This document shows positions 18,081-25,534 of a stretch of 64,000 nucleotides of DNA, one piece after another. The stretch is from positions 248,001 through 312,000 of the forward strand of contig JAVKBW010000053.1 of assembly GCA_040222995.1 (NCBI GenBank). The letters are read 5' to 3'. This stretch comes from JAVKBW01 sp040222995. GTDB lineage: Bacteria > Pseudomonadota > Alphaproteobacteria > UBA8366 > Aestuariispiraceae. Below the pieces are notes generated by a model, which was not told the DNA's origin, did not search any database, and saw only the letters and a list, made by a program, of their open reading frames with translations. Numbering within the stretch: the first letter of the stretch is position 1; each line of letters begins with the position of its first letter. The position numbers and the translations under genes are program-made.

Positions 18081-18222
18081 GTTCTCAGGGCGGGGTGCGA
18101 TTCCCCACCGGCGGTATGCAGCGCAGGCTGCGAGCCCGCGAGCGCCTTCCCGGCCATCGGGAAGGGTCAGCAGATCAGGTGAGAGGCCTGGGTCGACGGT
18201 TATAGTCCGGATGAAAGAGAAC
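18081..18222 (+). promoter_or_regulatory. FMN riboswitch (RFN element)
   Basis: It senses FMN and would lower expression of the lumazine synthase gene when flavin is plentiful. The conserved blocks are present in order: CAGGGCGGGGTG, GATTCCCCACCGGCGGTA, CAGCAGATC and GGTGAGAGGCC, then TATAGTCCGGATGAAAGAGAAC. The closing helix is GTTCTC (18081-18086) with GAGAAC (18217-18222). It lies 82 bp upstream of ribH on the same strand. Confidence 0.96.
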
Positions 18223-18304
18223 GTGCTTCGGTTTGCGTCTTCAGGCGCGCCCGGATGCCCGTAATCGCCTTGGGTGACGTGTCTGTTACGAAAGGATGAT
18301 TACG

Positions 18305-18739
18305 ATGACACAAACCCGATATGCGTTCGTAAAAGCAAACTGGCACGCCGACATCGTCGATTGCGCGCTGGAAGGTTTCATTCAGGAAATCCCCGCTGAA
18401 CAGGTCGATGTGTTTGACGTGCCCGGCGCGTTCGAGCTGCCGCTGGTGGCGCGCGATCTGGCGATGACCGGCCAATATGCGGCGGTGGCCTGTGCCGCCT
18501 TCGTCGTCGATGGCGGCATCTACCGGCATGACTTTGTCGCTCAGGCCGTGGTTGACGGGCTGATGCGGGCCGGGCTGGACAGCGGTGTGCCGGTATTGTC
18601 CGTGTCGCTGACCCCGCACCAGTATCAGGAAACCGATCATCACAACGAAATCTACCGCAAGCACTTCGTCACCAAGGGGCGGGAAGCGGCAAAGGCGGCG
18701 CTGATGATCGGCAAGACACGGGCGGCGCTGGCGGCTTAA
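18305..18739 (+). CDS. ribH2: 6,7-dimethyl-8-ribityllumazine synthase, type II (RibH2), 144 aa
   Basis: Penultimate enzyme of riboflavin synthesis. Contains DVPGAFELPLVARDLA and VVDGGIYRHDFVAQAV, the latter typical of the decameric type II enzymes of Brucella and Mesorhizobium, in which the second paralog is also under an FMN riboswitch. ATG 18305 is preferred over ATG 18296 because AAAGGA then sits at normal distance. No other rib gene is adjacent, which agrees with it being the separately controlled second copy. Confidence 0.9.
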   Translation: MTQTRYAFVKANWHADIVDCALEGFIQEIPAEQVDVFDVPGAFELPLVARDLAMTGQYAAVACAAFVVDGGIYRHDFVAQAVVDGLMRAGLDSGVPVLSVSLTPHQYQETDHHNEIYRKHFVTKGREAAKAALMIGKTRAALAA

Positions 18740-18750
18740 CGCGCGTCCGG

Positions 18751-18784
18751 CCTGTTGAACGGTTATTCGCCGTTCCGCAACAGG
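18751..18784. terminator. Hairpin between convergent ribH2 and parE
   Basis: CCTGTTG (18751-18757) pairs with CAACAGG (18778-18784) and AACGG with CCGTT inside. The stem overlaps the end of parE and has no T-tract, so it may be a bidirectional, Rho-assisted end signal. Confidence 0.35.
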
Positions 18785-19071
18785 TCGGGCAGATCGCGCG
18801 CGCCGTGAAGGATGCGAAGGATCAGCGGCGGCGTCGGGTCGGGGTCGTACAAGACGACATAGGGAAACCCCTGCATCATCAGTAGACGAACGGGTGATGC
18901 GATTATCGACGGTTTTTCAACGCCGATTTTCGGGTGATCGACGATCATCATGCCTGAAGACTGAAACGCGTCCTGAAAGGATTGCGCAGCCTGCTGGTTG
19001 TTGTTGATTAGCCAATCAAGGATTTCGAAGTAGTCTGCTCTCGCAGCGGGGGAGAGGGCCGGCGGCTTCAT
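18763..19071 (-). CDS. parE: ParE-family toxin, 102 aa
   Basis: RelE/ParE-superfamily toxin expected to poison DNA gyrase when not held by the antitoxin. Pattern: SPAARADYFEILDWL, DHPKIGVEKP and FPYVVLYDPD with RILHGARDLPDLL at the end, the normal ParE order. ATG 19071 overlaps the TGA of the antitoxin gene (ATGA), which is typical of coupled toxin-antitoxin operons. Confidence 0.88.
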   Translation of the reverse strand: MKPPALSPAARADYFEILDWLINNNQQAAQSFQDAFQSSGMMIVDHPKIGVEKPSIIASPVRLLMMQGFPYVVLYDPDPTPPLILRILHGARDLPDLLRNGE

Positions 19072-19319
19072 TTCTTAGCGGCGGCGATTATAGCGTCTCC
19101 CTCCGCGAGGACCTCTTCGAGGGAATATACACCGTTTTCCTCGACGTCTTTTCTGACCTCGGCGATCATTCTGTCGAAAGACCGCCGGCGTTCCTCCCGT
19201 TCCTGCAACAGGCGCAGGCTGGACCGCACGACCTCGCTGACATTGTTGTAGCGGCCTTCGGCGACGCAGGACTTCGCAAAGGCTTCCAGTTCCGGTGTCA
19301 GGTGAACATTCGTTGACAT
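19068..19319 (-). CDS. parD: ParD-family antitoxin (ribbon-helix-helix), 83 aa
   Basis: N-terminal STNVHLTPELEAFAKSCV forms the DNA-binding ribbon-helix-helix; RYNNVSEVVRSSLRLLQEREE is the second helix, and the flexible C-terminus (YSLEEVLAEGDAIIAAAK) would wrap the toxin. ATG 19319 is preferred: GAGG lies upstream and it matches the family start. An upstream ATG at 19349 lies within the operator palindrome. Confidence 0.88.
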   Translation of the reverse strand: MSTNVHLTPELEAFAKSCVAEGRYNNVSEVVRSSLRLLQEREERRRSFDRMIAEVRKDVEENGVYSLEEVLAEGDAIIAAAKK

Positions 19320-19348
19320 GTCAAACCTCGATATATCAATGTTTGACA
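19319..19348. promoter_or_regulatory. parDE operator palindrome
   Basis: Perfect 8-bp arms TGTCAAAC (19319-19326) and GTTTGACA (19341-19348), centre to centre 22 bp, overlapping the parD start codon. TATATT lies just upstream on the minus strand as a possible -10. Position and symmetry suit autoregulation by ParD. Confidence 0.6.
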
Positions 19349-19375
19349 TAATATAGGGCGGTTTGGCGATGCTGG

Positions 19376-21415
19376 CTACAGATCCTTGCACAGCCGCCGA
19401 GATTCGAAGATCGCGGCGTGGATGTTGCGGCTGTGGACGGCATCGCCGACCCGGAACAACTGATACGCGCCGTCCGGATTGGTAACCATTTCCTGCGGTC
19501 GATTGTGTTTGATCGCCTGCAGGTCCATCTGGCCGCCGTTCTTTGACCGGTCCTTCATGTCGAAATAAACCTCGTCGGCCGGTGTTGTCGCGTATTCCGT
19601 GACGACCTGATCGTAACGGCGTTCCTCGGTTTCGTAGGTGAAATTGTTGAAGAGCGTGGCGACCAGCTTGTTACCGTCGCGGCGCACACCAAGCAGCCGG
19701 TGGTCGGTCGTGACCGGTATCTTCTTTTCATAGAAGGCGTGCAGCATCGGCGGGTTGTTGGTGCTGCCGATTTCCGGTCCGACCACACGGTCCGGCGTCA
19801 CGTACTGGACATCGACGCCTGTTTCGGCGAGGAATTCGGCGCAGGACGGTCCCGGCTCGCGGCCGTTCTCATCGTAGACCAGCACGGAGTCCGCAGGCGA
19901 TACCTGCCCGTTCAGAATATCCCAGGTGGAGACGACAAGGTCTTCGCCTTCTTCCAGAAACGATGTGTTGGGCACGCCGCCGGTGGCGATGATGACGATA
20001 TCCGGGTTCTCCGCCTCGATCTCTGCCATTTCGGCATAGGTGCTGAACCGGAAATCGACACCCTGTCTCTCGCATTCCGCGGTCAGCCAGTCTGTTGTGC
20101 CGATCAGATCGCGCCGGCGCGGCCCTTTCGACGCGGTTATGACCTGCCCGCCGGTGCGTTCCGTCGCCTCGAACAGAACGACCGCGTGACCGCGCGCCGA
20201 CAGCACGCGCGCCGCTTCCAGTCCGGCCGGGCCGGCGCCGACCACCACGGCCTTCTTTCCGGGCGCGTCGGACTTGGAAATCAGATGGGGCATGGTCTGT
20301 TCGCGGCCGGTTGCCGGGTTGTGCAGGCACAGGGCGTGGCCGATCTGATAGATCTGGTCGATGCAGTAGCCGGCGCCGACGCAGGGTCGAATCCGGTCTT
20401 CCTCGCCGCGTTGCAGTTTGGCGACGATATGCGGGTCGGCCATGTGCGAGCGTGTCATCCCCACCATGTCCATTGCGCCGCTTTCGATCGCATGGCGGGC
20501 GGTCGCGAAATCGTTGATGCGGGCGGCGTGAAACACCGGCAGGCCGATGGTTTCCCTGATCTCACGCACGATATCGAGATGCGGGGCCGTCGGCGTGCCC
20601 ATCACCGGGATGGCGCGGCTGATCGCCTCGTCGCTGTCGACGGCGACAATATTGACGTTGAGGAAGTCGATCATGCCGGTATCGATGAATTTACGGGCGA
20701 TCTCAAATCCCATCGCGCCGTCGATGCCGCCGCGCACCCGCTCGTCCATCATCAGCCGCATGCCGACGATAAAGTCATCGCCGACCGCCTTGCGCACCTT
20801 CTCCAGCACGTCCATGCCGAAGCGGATGCGATTGTCGAGCGAGCCGCCATAGGCGTCATCGCGGAAATTCGTTCTCGGTGACAGGAAGGAATCCAGCAGA
20901 TGGCCGGTCGCCATGACCTCGATCCCGTCCAGCCCGCCCTCCTTGCAGCGCAAGGCAGCCGTTGCGTAATCACCGGTGATGCGGTCGATGTCTTCCTGTT
21001 CCATGACCTTCGGGAACATGCGGTGCGCCATTTCACGCACGTTCGAGGCAGAAACGATGGGCAGCCAGTATTCCGCCATCCAGCTTGTGCGGCGGCCGAG
21101 ATGGGTGATCTGGTTCATCACCGCTGCGCCGTGGCGGTGGTTCGACTCGGCGATTTTCCGGTAATAGTCGACGACCTCGTCGACCGACAGGTCAATGTTA
21201 CCGAACGCGGCGGGGGAATCGATCGACACCGTGGACGACCCGCCGAACATGTTGAGGCCGACGCCGCCTTTCGCCTTTTCCTCCAGATACAGTCGATAAC
21301 GTTCGCCCGGCATGCGGCCTTCCGTATAGGCCGGTTCGTGCGCCGTCGACAGGATGCGGTTCCTGATCGTCAGGTGTTTCAGTTGAAAGGGCTGAAGGAG
21401 GGGGTCTTTTGTCAT
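19376..21415 (-). CDS. DgcA-like NADH:flavin oxidoreductase/demethylase (OYE barrel + FAD/NAD domains), 679 aa
   Basis: The N-terminal OYE-type TIM barrel (about 1-340) would bind FMN; then a cysteine segment, and a C-terminal nucleotide-binding region with VVGAGPAGLEAARVLSARGH (about 391-410). The layout is that of trimethylamine dehydrogenase and of the dimethylglycine demethylase DgcA. The cluster region has C345, C351 and C363 but A348 where TMADH has its second cysteine (CVGAGYC). Predicted role: oxidative demethylation of a tertiary N-methyl amino acid. Last gene of the operon; start at ATG 21415, GAG upstream. A substrate cannot be assigned. Confidence 0.85.
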   Translation of the reverse strand: MTKDPLLQPFQLKHLTIRNRILSTAHEPAYTEGRMPGERYRLYLEEKAKGGVGLNMFGGSSTVSIDSPAAFGNIDLSVDEVVDYYRKIAESNHRHGAAVMNQITHLGRRTSWMAEYWLPIVSASNVREMAHRMFPKVMEQEDIDRITGDYATAALRCKEGGLDGIEVMATGHLLDSFLSPRTNFRDDAYGGSLDNRIRFGMDVLEKVRKAVGDDFIVGMRLMMDERVRGGIDGAMGFEIARKFIDTGMIDFLNVNIVAVDSDEAISRAIPVMGTPTAPHLDIVREIRETIGLPVFHAARINDFATARHAIESGAMDMVGMTRSHMADPHIVAKLQRGEEDRIRPCVGAGYCIDQIYQIGHALCLHNPATGREQTMPHLISKSDAPGKKAVVVGAGPAGLEAARVLSARGHAVVLFEATERTGGQVITASKGPRRRDLIGTTDWLTAECERQGVDFRFSTYAEMAEIEAENPDIVIIATGGVPNTSFLEEGEDLVVSTWDILNGQVSPADSVLVYDENGREPGPSCAEFLAETGVDVQYVTPDRVVGPEIGSTNNPPMLHAFYEKKIPVTTDHRLLGVRRDGNKLVATLFNNFTYETEERRYDQVVTEYATTPADEVYFDMKDRSKNGGQMDLQAIKHNRPQEMVTNPDGAYQLFRVGDAVHSRNIHAAIFESRRLCKDL

Positions 21416-21532
21416 GGTCTCAATTCGTTCCCCGGCCCGAGAGCCGAGGTCCATTCCGTTAAAGTTCAATGGTGCACAGCATCTTGTGGAATAGGTCCCG
21501 GATCAAGTCGGGACCAATCAGTTTTGCCTATC

Positions 21533-23086
21533 TTAACTCACAGGGAAAGCCCCGCCTTCCGCGATGCGGCGATCGACGAAAGCCTGCAGCTCCTGTTTCA
21601 GTCCCTTGTCCATCGGCGGCGGCTTGAACTCGTTCAGGGTGCGCTGCCAGATTTTCGTCGCCCGGTCGCTGGCGGTCAGGCTGCCGCGATCTGTCCAGGT
21701 GCCGAAATTGTTCCAGTCGGCGACCAGTGGCTCATAGAAGGCCGTTGTGAAATTGTCCATGGTCTGACCGGCAGCGAAGAAATGCCCGCCGGGCGCCACT
21801 TCCTTGATGGTTTCAAAGCCGATGGCGATATCGTCGGCCGGTACCGGCACGCACAGTTCCGCCAGCATCTGCATCACTTCCAGGTCGGTGATCAGTTTTT
21901 CCAGCGACACGGTCAGCCCGCCTTCCAGCCAGCCCGCCCCGTGCACCATCACCGTGCAGCCGGCCATCATCGCGCCCCAGGCCGCCATGGTGTTTTCGTT
22001 CGCCGCCTGGGCATCGTTGATATTGGCGGCGCTGCCGGCGGAATTACGCCAGGGCAGACCCAGCAGTCGCGCCATCTGGCCGGAGGCGAGGCTGGCCTTC
22101 ACCTGTTCTGGCGTGCCGAAGGCCGGTGCGCCCGATTTCATGTCGACATTGGAAATGAACGAGCCGTAACAGACCGGCGCACCTTTCTTTGCAAGCTGGG
22201 TGAGGGCGATGCCCGCCATGCTTTCGGCGTGGCTGAGGGTCAGCGCCCCGGCAACGGTAATCGGCGCCATCGCGCCGGCAAGACAGAACGGGGTAACGAT
22301 GGAAACCTGACCCGCCCGCGCGAAATCGATCAGCCCCTGCGCCATCGGGATGTCGATCTGACGCGGCGAATTGGTGTTGATGATGGTGAAGCAGCGGGAC
22401 GCCTGACTGAACTCATCCTCGCTGAGGCCGCGCGCCATGCGGATCATTTCGAACACGTCGTGAGTCTGGCCGCTCGACCGGGCGAACACGAAGGGGATCT
22501 TGTCCGACAGGCTAAGCTGCAGGTTGGTGACCTTGAGATGGCGGATGTTGATCGGCACATCCTGCGGTTCGATGGCCGGGTTCTGCATATGCAGCACATC
22601 GTAGCTCTGCGTCAGTTTCACAATTTCCGTGTAATCGGACAGAGAGCCGGGGCGTCGGCCACGAACAAGGTCGGTCAGGTGCGGTGCGCCGCCACCGGTC
22701 TGGATCGCCAGCGTGCCGAGTTCGAACAGCAGGTTGCGGTGCGGCGCGCCGGCAATCATCGGGATGGATTTCGGCGCGCTTGCCAGGGCGTCCTCGATGA
22801 TCTCGCGGCCGATGCGCACCATCTGCGTATCGCGGTCGACCATCGCGCCGGCCTTTTCGAACAGGTCGAAGGCTTCCGGCAGCAGAATTTTCAGGCCCAG
22901 TTCCTGCAGCACCCGCATAGAGGTTTCATGGATCGCCTGCACCCGGTCTTCCGAAAACACCGTCAGCGGTGGAAACGGGTTGCGCAACTTACGGTAATTC
23001 GTCGGCCGTACGCTGGCGCGCGGCGCGTCCGAGTGTTGCTTCCGGCGGGATCGCCGGCCTGCGCGTGGATCTGCCACCTCAACCAT
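21533..23086 (-). CDS. MttB-family (COG5598) methyltransferase, non-pyrrolysine, copy 1, 517 aa
   Basis: TIM-barrel methyltransferase of the trimethylamine/glycine-betaine family. Typical pieces: IHETSMRVLQELGLKIL near the start, TPFCLAGAMAPITVAGAL in the barrel, GAPAFGTPEQVKASL, and GAGWLEGGLTVSLEKL towards the end. The frame is continuous with no in-frame amber codon, so no pyrrolysine. Family members move a methyl from a quaternary amine to a corrinoid protein; none is encoded here. This copy is more divergent than copies 2 and 3. It starts 9 bp after the DMGDH-like gene ends (AGGAAA site). Confidence 0.88.
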   Translation of the reverse strand: MVEVADPRAGRRSRRKQHSDAPRASVRPTNYRKLRNPFPPLTVFSEDRVQAIHETSMRVLQELGLKILLPEAFDLFEKAGAMVDRDTQMVRIGREIIEDALASAPKSIPMIAGAPHRNLLFELGTLAIQTGGGAPHLTDLVRGRRPGSLSDYTEIVKLTQSYDVLHMQNPAIEPQDVPINIRHLKVTNLQLSLSDKIPFVFARSSGQTHDVFEMIRMARGLSEDEFSQASRCFTIINTNSPRQIDIPMAQGLIDFARAGQVSIVTPFCLAGAMAPITVAGALTLSHAESMAGIALTQLAKKGAPVCYGSFISNVDMKSGAPAFGTPEQVKASLASGQMARLLGLPWRNSAGSAANINDAQAANENTMAAWGAMMAGCTVMVHGAGWLEGGLTVSLEKLITDLEVMQMLAELCVPVPADDIAIGFETIKEVAPGGHFFAAGQTMDNFTTAFYEPLVADWNNFGTWTDRGSLTASDRATKIWQRTLNEFKPPPMDKGLKQELQAFVDRRIAEGGAFPVS

Positions 23087-23095
23087 GTTGTTTTC

Positions 23096-25510
23096 CTATG
23101 CTCTCATTGCCTTGCCGTCGGGATCGTACGGCGATGACGCGATAACTCGCGCGCCGCGCTCGACGCCGACGATATGAACCGTCAGCTCCGTGCCCGGTTC
23201 CATATGGCCGGGGTCGACAAGCGCCATGGCGAGGCTCTTACCAACTGTATGCCCATAGCCGCCGGAGGTGACGAAGCCAATGCGTTTGCCGTCCGCCCAG
23301 ATCGGTTCGTAGCCGGAGGCGTCGGCATTGTCGGCATCGATTTCCAGCGTCACCAGCCGTTGCGGTGCGGAATTCTGTTCCTTTTCCTTCAGCGCGGCGT
23401 CACGGCCAATGAAATCGCCCTTGCTGAAGGCGACCCAGCGATCCATGCCGGTCATGCCCGGTGTGCGGTCCTGCATGAATTCCGCGTTCCAGATGCCGAA
23501 GCTTTTTTCCAGACGAAGGGAATTCATGGCGTAGAAGCCGTATTCCTTCATGCCGTGCGCTGCGCTGGCTTCAAGCAGCAGGTCGCGCAGGGCGATATGT
23601 TCCAGCGCGTTGCAGTTGATCTCGTAGCCCAGCTCGCCGGCGACGGACATGCGCGCGACTTTCGCCCGGATCAGGCCGACATCGACAGTCTGGCAGCCGA
23701 AGATCGGGAAGGCGTCGTTGCTGACATCCTGATGCGTCAGGCTTTCCAGAACCTTGCGTGAATTCGGTCCGGCCAGCGAGAAGCCGCAGGTGGCGTCGGA
23801 AATATCCTGGATGCGAACATGGCCTTCGCGCTTGTCGTTGAACCAGCGCATGTGCCACTGGCGCAGATAGTAGGACCCCATGATCCACCACGTGCCGTCG
23901 CCCCAGTTGAACACGGTCAGATCGCCTTTCAGCTTGCCTTCCGGCGACAGCATCGGGGCCAGCTTCGCGCGGCCCGGTTTCGGCAGCTTGCAGGCCATGA
24001 TCTTGTCCAGCCAGGCTTCGGCGTCCGGCCCGGTGACTTCGTAGCGCGAGAACCCGGTGATATCCAAGAGACCAACCTTTTCGCGAACCGCCTTGCATTC
24101 CGCAGCCACCAGATCGAAGGCGTTGGAACGGTTGAGCGTCGGGTTTTCCGCATAGCCGGGCGGGCCGAAAACAAGCGGCACTTCCAGCCCCCATGTATTG
24201 CCCCACTGGCATCCCGCATCGGTCATGCCCTGATAGGCGGGCGATTTTTTCAGCGGCCGACCGGCGGGAAGCTGCTCGTTCGGGTAGGTCATCACAAAAC
24301 GGCGGGAATAGAACTGGCCGGTGGTCTGACGGATGTACTCGCGGTTCGAGGCGAAATTGCCGTAGCGCGCGATATCCATCGACCAGGCGTCGGCCTCGGT
24401 GTCGCCATGGATCATCCATTCGGCCAGCGTCTTGCCGACGCCGCCGCCTTGCAGGAACCCGGCCATGACGCCACAGGCAAGCCAGTGGTTGCGCACGCCC
24501 ATGGTCGGGCCGACCAGCGGATTGCCGTCGGGCGAGAAGGTAAAGGCGCCGTTGACCCAGCGTTTCACGCCGACTTCCTGCAGACAGGGATACCGGTTGA
24601 AGCCCATTTCCAGTTCTTTTTCGATCCGGTCGAAGTTTTCCTGGATCAGTTCGAAACCGTAATCCCACGGCGCGCCATCCATGTTCCAATGCTGGTACTT
24701 GGTTTCATAGATTCCCAGCAGCACGCCCTTCTGGTCCTGTCGCAGATAGGTGAAGCCCTCCAGATCGACCGTCATCGGCACTTCAAAGTCCAGTGCGGCG
24801 ACTTCGGGGATGTCATCAGACACCAGATAATGGTGCTCAAGCGGCGACAGCGGCAGGTCCAGCCCGACCATGCGGCCGACCTGCTTCGCCCACAGGCCGG
24901 CAGCGTTGACGATGTGTTCGGCATGAATGGTGCCTTTTTCCGTCACTACGTCCCAGGTGCCGTCAGGGCGCTGGTTGAGTTCCTCGACCTTGTTGTTCTC
25001 GTAGACTTCAGCGCCATGCACCTTGGCGGCCTTGGCGTAGGCATGCACCGTGCCGGTGGTGTCGAGATAGCCTTCCCGGTCGGCCCACAAGCCGCCGATG
25101 ACGCCGGTTGTATCCATGATCGGGCATTTTTCCTTCACCTCTTGCGGCGTCATCAGCCAGCAGTCCTCGATGCCGATGGTCTGGAAAATGCGGTAGGCGG
25201 ATTTCAGCCACTCCCAGCGGTTCGGGTCGCAGGCGATGGTGATACCGCCGGTCATGTGAATGCCGGCATCCTGCCCGGACACCTTCTGAATCTCATCGAA
25301 AAGATCGATCGTGTAAGCCTGCAGGGCGGCCATGTTCGGATCGGCGTTCAGAGCATGAAATCCACCGGCCGCGTGCCAGGACGATCCGGCGGTCAGCACC
25401 GACCGTTCGATCAGGGCGACATCGGTCCACCCGAATTTAGCCAGATGATACAGAACCGATGCGCCGACGACGCCGCCGCCGATCACCACCACACGATACG
25501 AATCCTTCAT
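23096..25510 (-). CDS. Dimethylglycine/sarcosine dehydrogenase-like flavoprotein (DAO + GcvT), copy 1, 804 aa
   Basis: FAD oxidase/dehydrogenase with a C-terminal folate-binding GcvT half. Rossmann motif GGGVVGASVLYH (11-22), and the SSWHAAGG motif with H46, the residue that holds FAD covalently in DMGDH and SDH. The C-terminal half (from about 430) shows RYEVTGPDAEAWLDKIM, GPNSRKVLESLT and GELGYEINC, typical of the aminomethyltransferase fold, and ends with ASSPYDPDGKAMR. Demethylates an N-methyl amino acid and would load the carbon on tetrahydrofolate. Third gene of the operon, GGGAGG before the ATG. Confidence 0.9.
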   Translation of the reverse strand: MKDSYRVVVIGGGVVGASVLYHLAKFGWTDVALIERSVLTAGSSWHAAGGFHALNADPNMAALQAYTIDLFDEIQKVSGQDAGIHMTGGITIACDPNRWEWLKSAYRIFQTIGIEDCWLMTPQEVKEKCPIMDTTGVIGGLWADREGYLDTTGTVHAYAKAAKVHGAEVYENNKVEELNQRPDGTWDVVTEKGTIHAEHIVNAAGLWAKQVGRMVGLDLPLSPLEHHYLVSDDIPEVAALDFEVPMTVDLEGFTYLRQDQKGVLLGIYETKYQHWNMDGAPWDYGFELIQENFDRIEKELEMGFNRYPCLQEVGVKRWVNGAFTFSPDGNPLVGPTMGVRNHWLACGVMAGFLQGGGVGKTLAEWMIHGDTEADAWSMDIARYGNFASNREYIRQTTGQFYSRRFVMTYPNEQLPAGRPLKKSPAYQGMTDAGCQWGNTWGLEVPLVFGPPGYAENPTLNRSNAFDLVAAECKAVREKVGLLDITGFSRYEVTGPDAEAWLDKIMACKLPKPGRAKLAPMLSPEGKLKGDLTVFNWGDGTWWIMGSYYLRQWHMRWFNDKREGHVRIQDISDATCGFSLAGPNSRKVLESLTHQDVSNDAFPIFGCQTVDVGLIRAKVARMSVAGELGYEINCNALEHIALRDLLLEASAAHGMKEYGFYAMNSLRLEKSFGIWNAEFMQDRTPGMTGMDRWVAFSKGDFIGRDAALKEKEQNSAPQRLVTLEIDADNADASGYEPIWADGKRIGFVTSGGYGHTVGKSLAMALVDPGHMEPGTELTVHIVGVERGARVIASSPYDPDGKAMRA

Positions 25511-25534
25511 GTCCTACCTCCCGGGTCTTTCGAA

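Noticed and set aside
20900..23137. Long plus-strand open frame of 745 codons opposite the DgcA-like and MttB genes
   Set aside because: Antisense shadow caused by high GC and codon bias; residue composition (Arg, His, Gln-rich) is unlike protein and no family motif is present.
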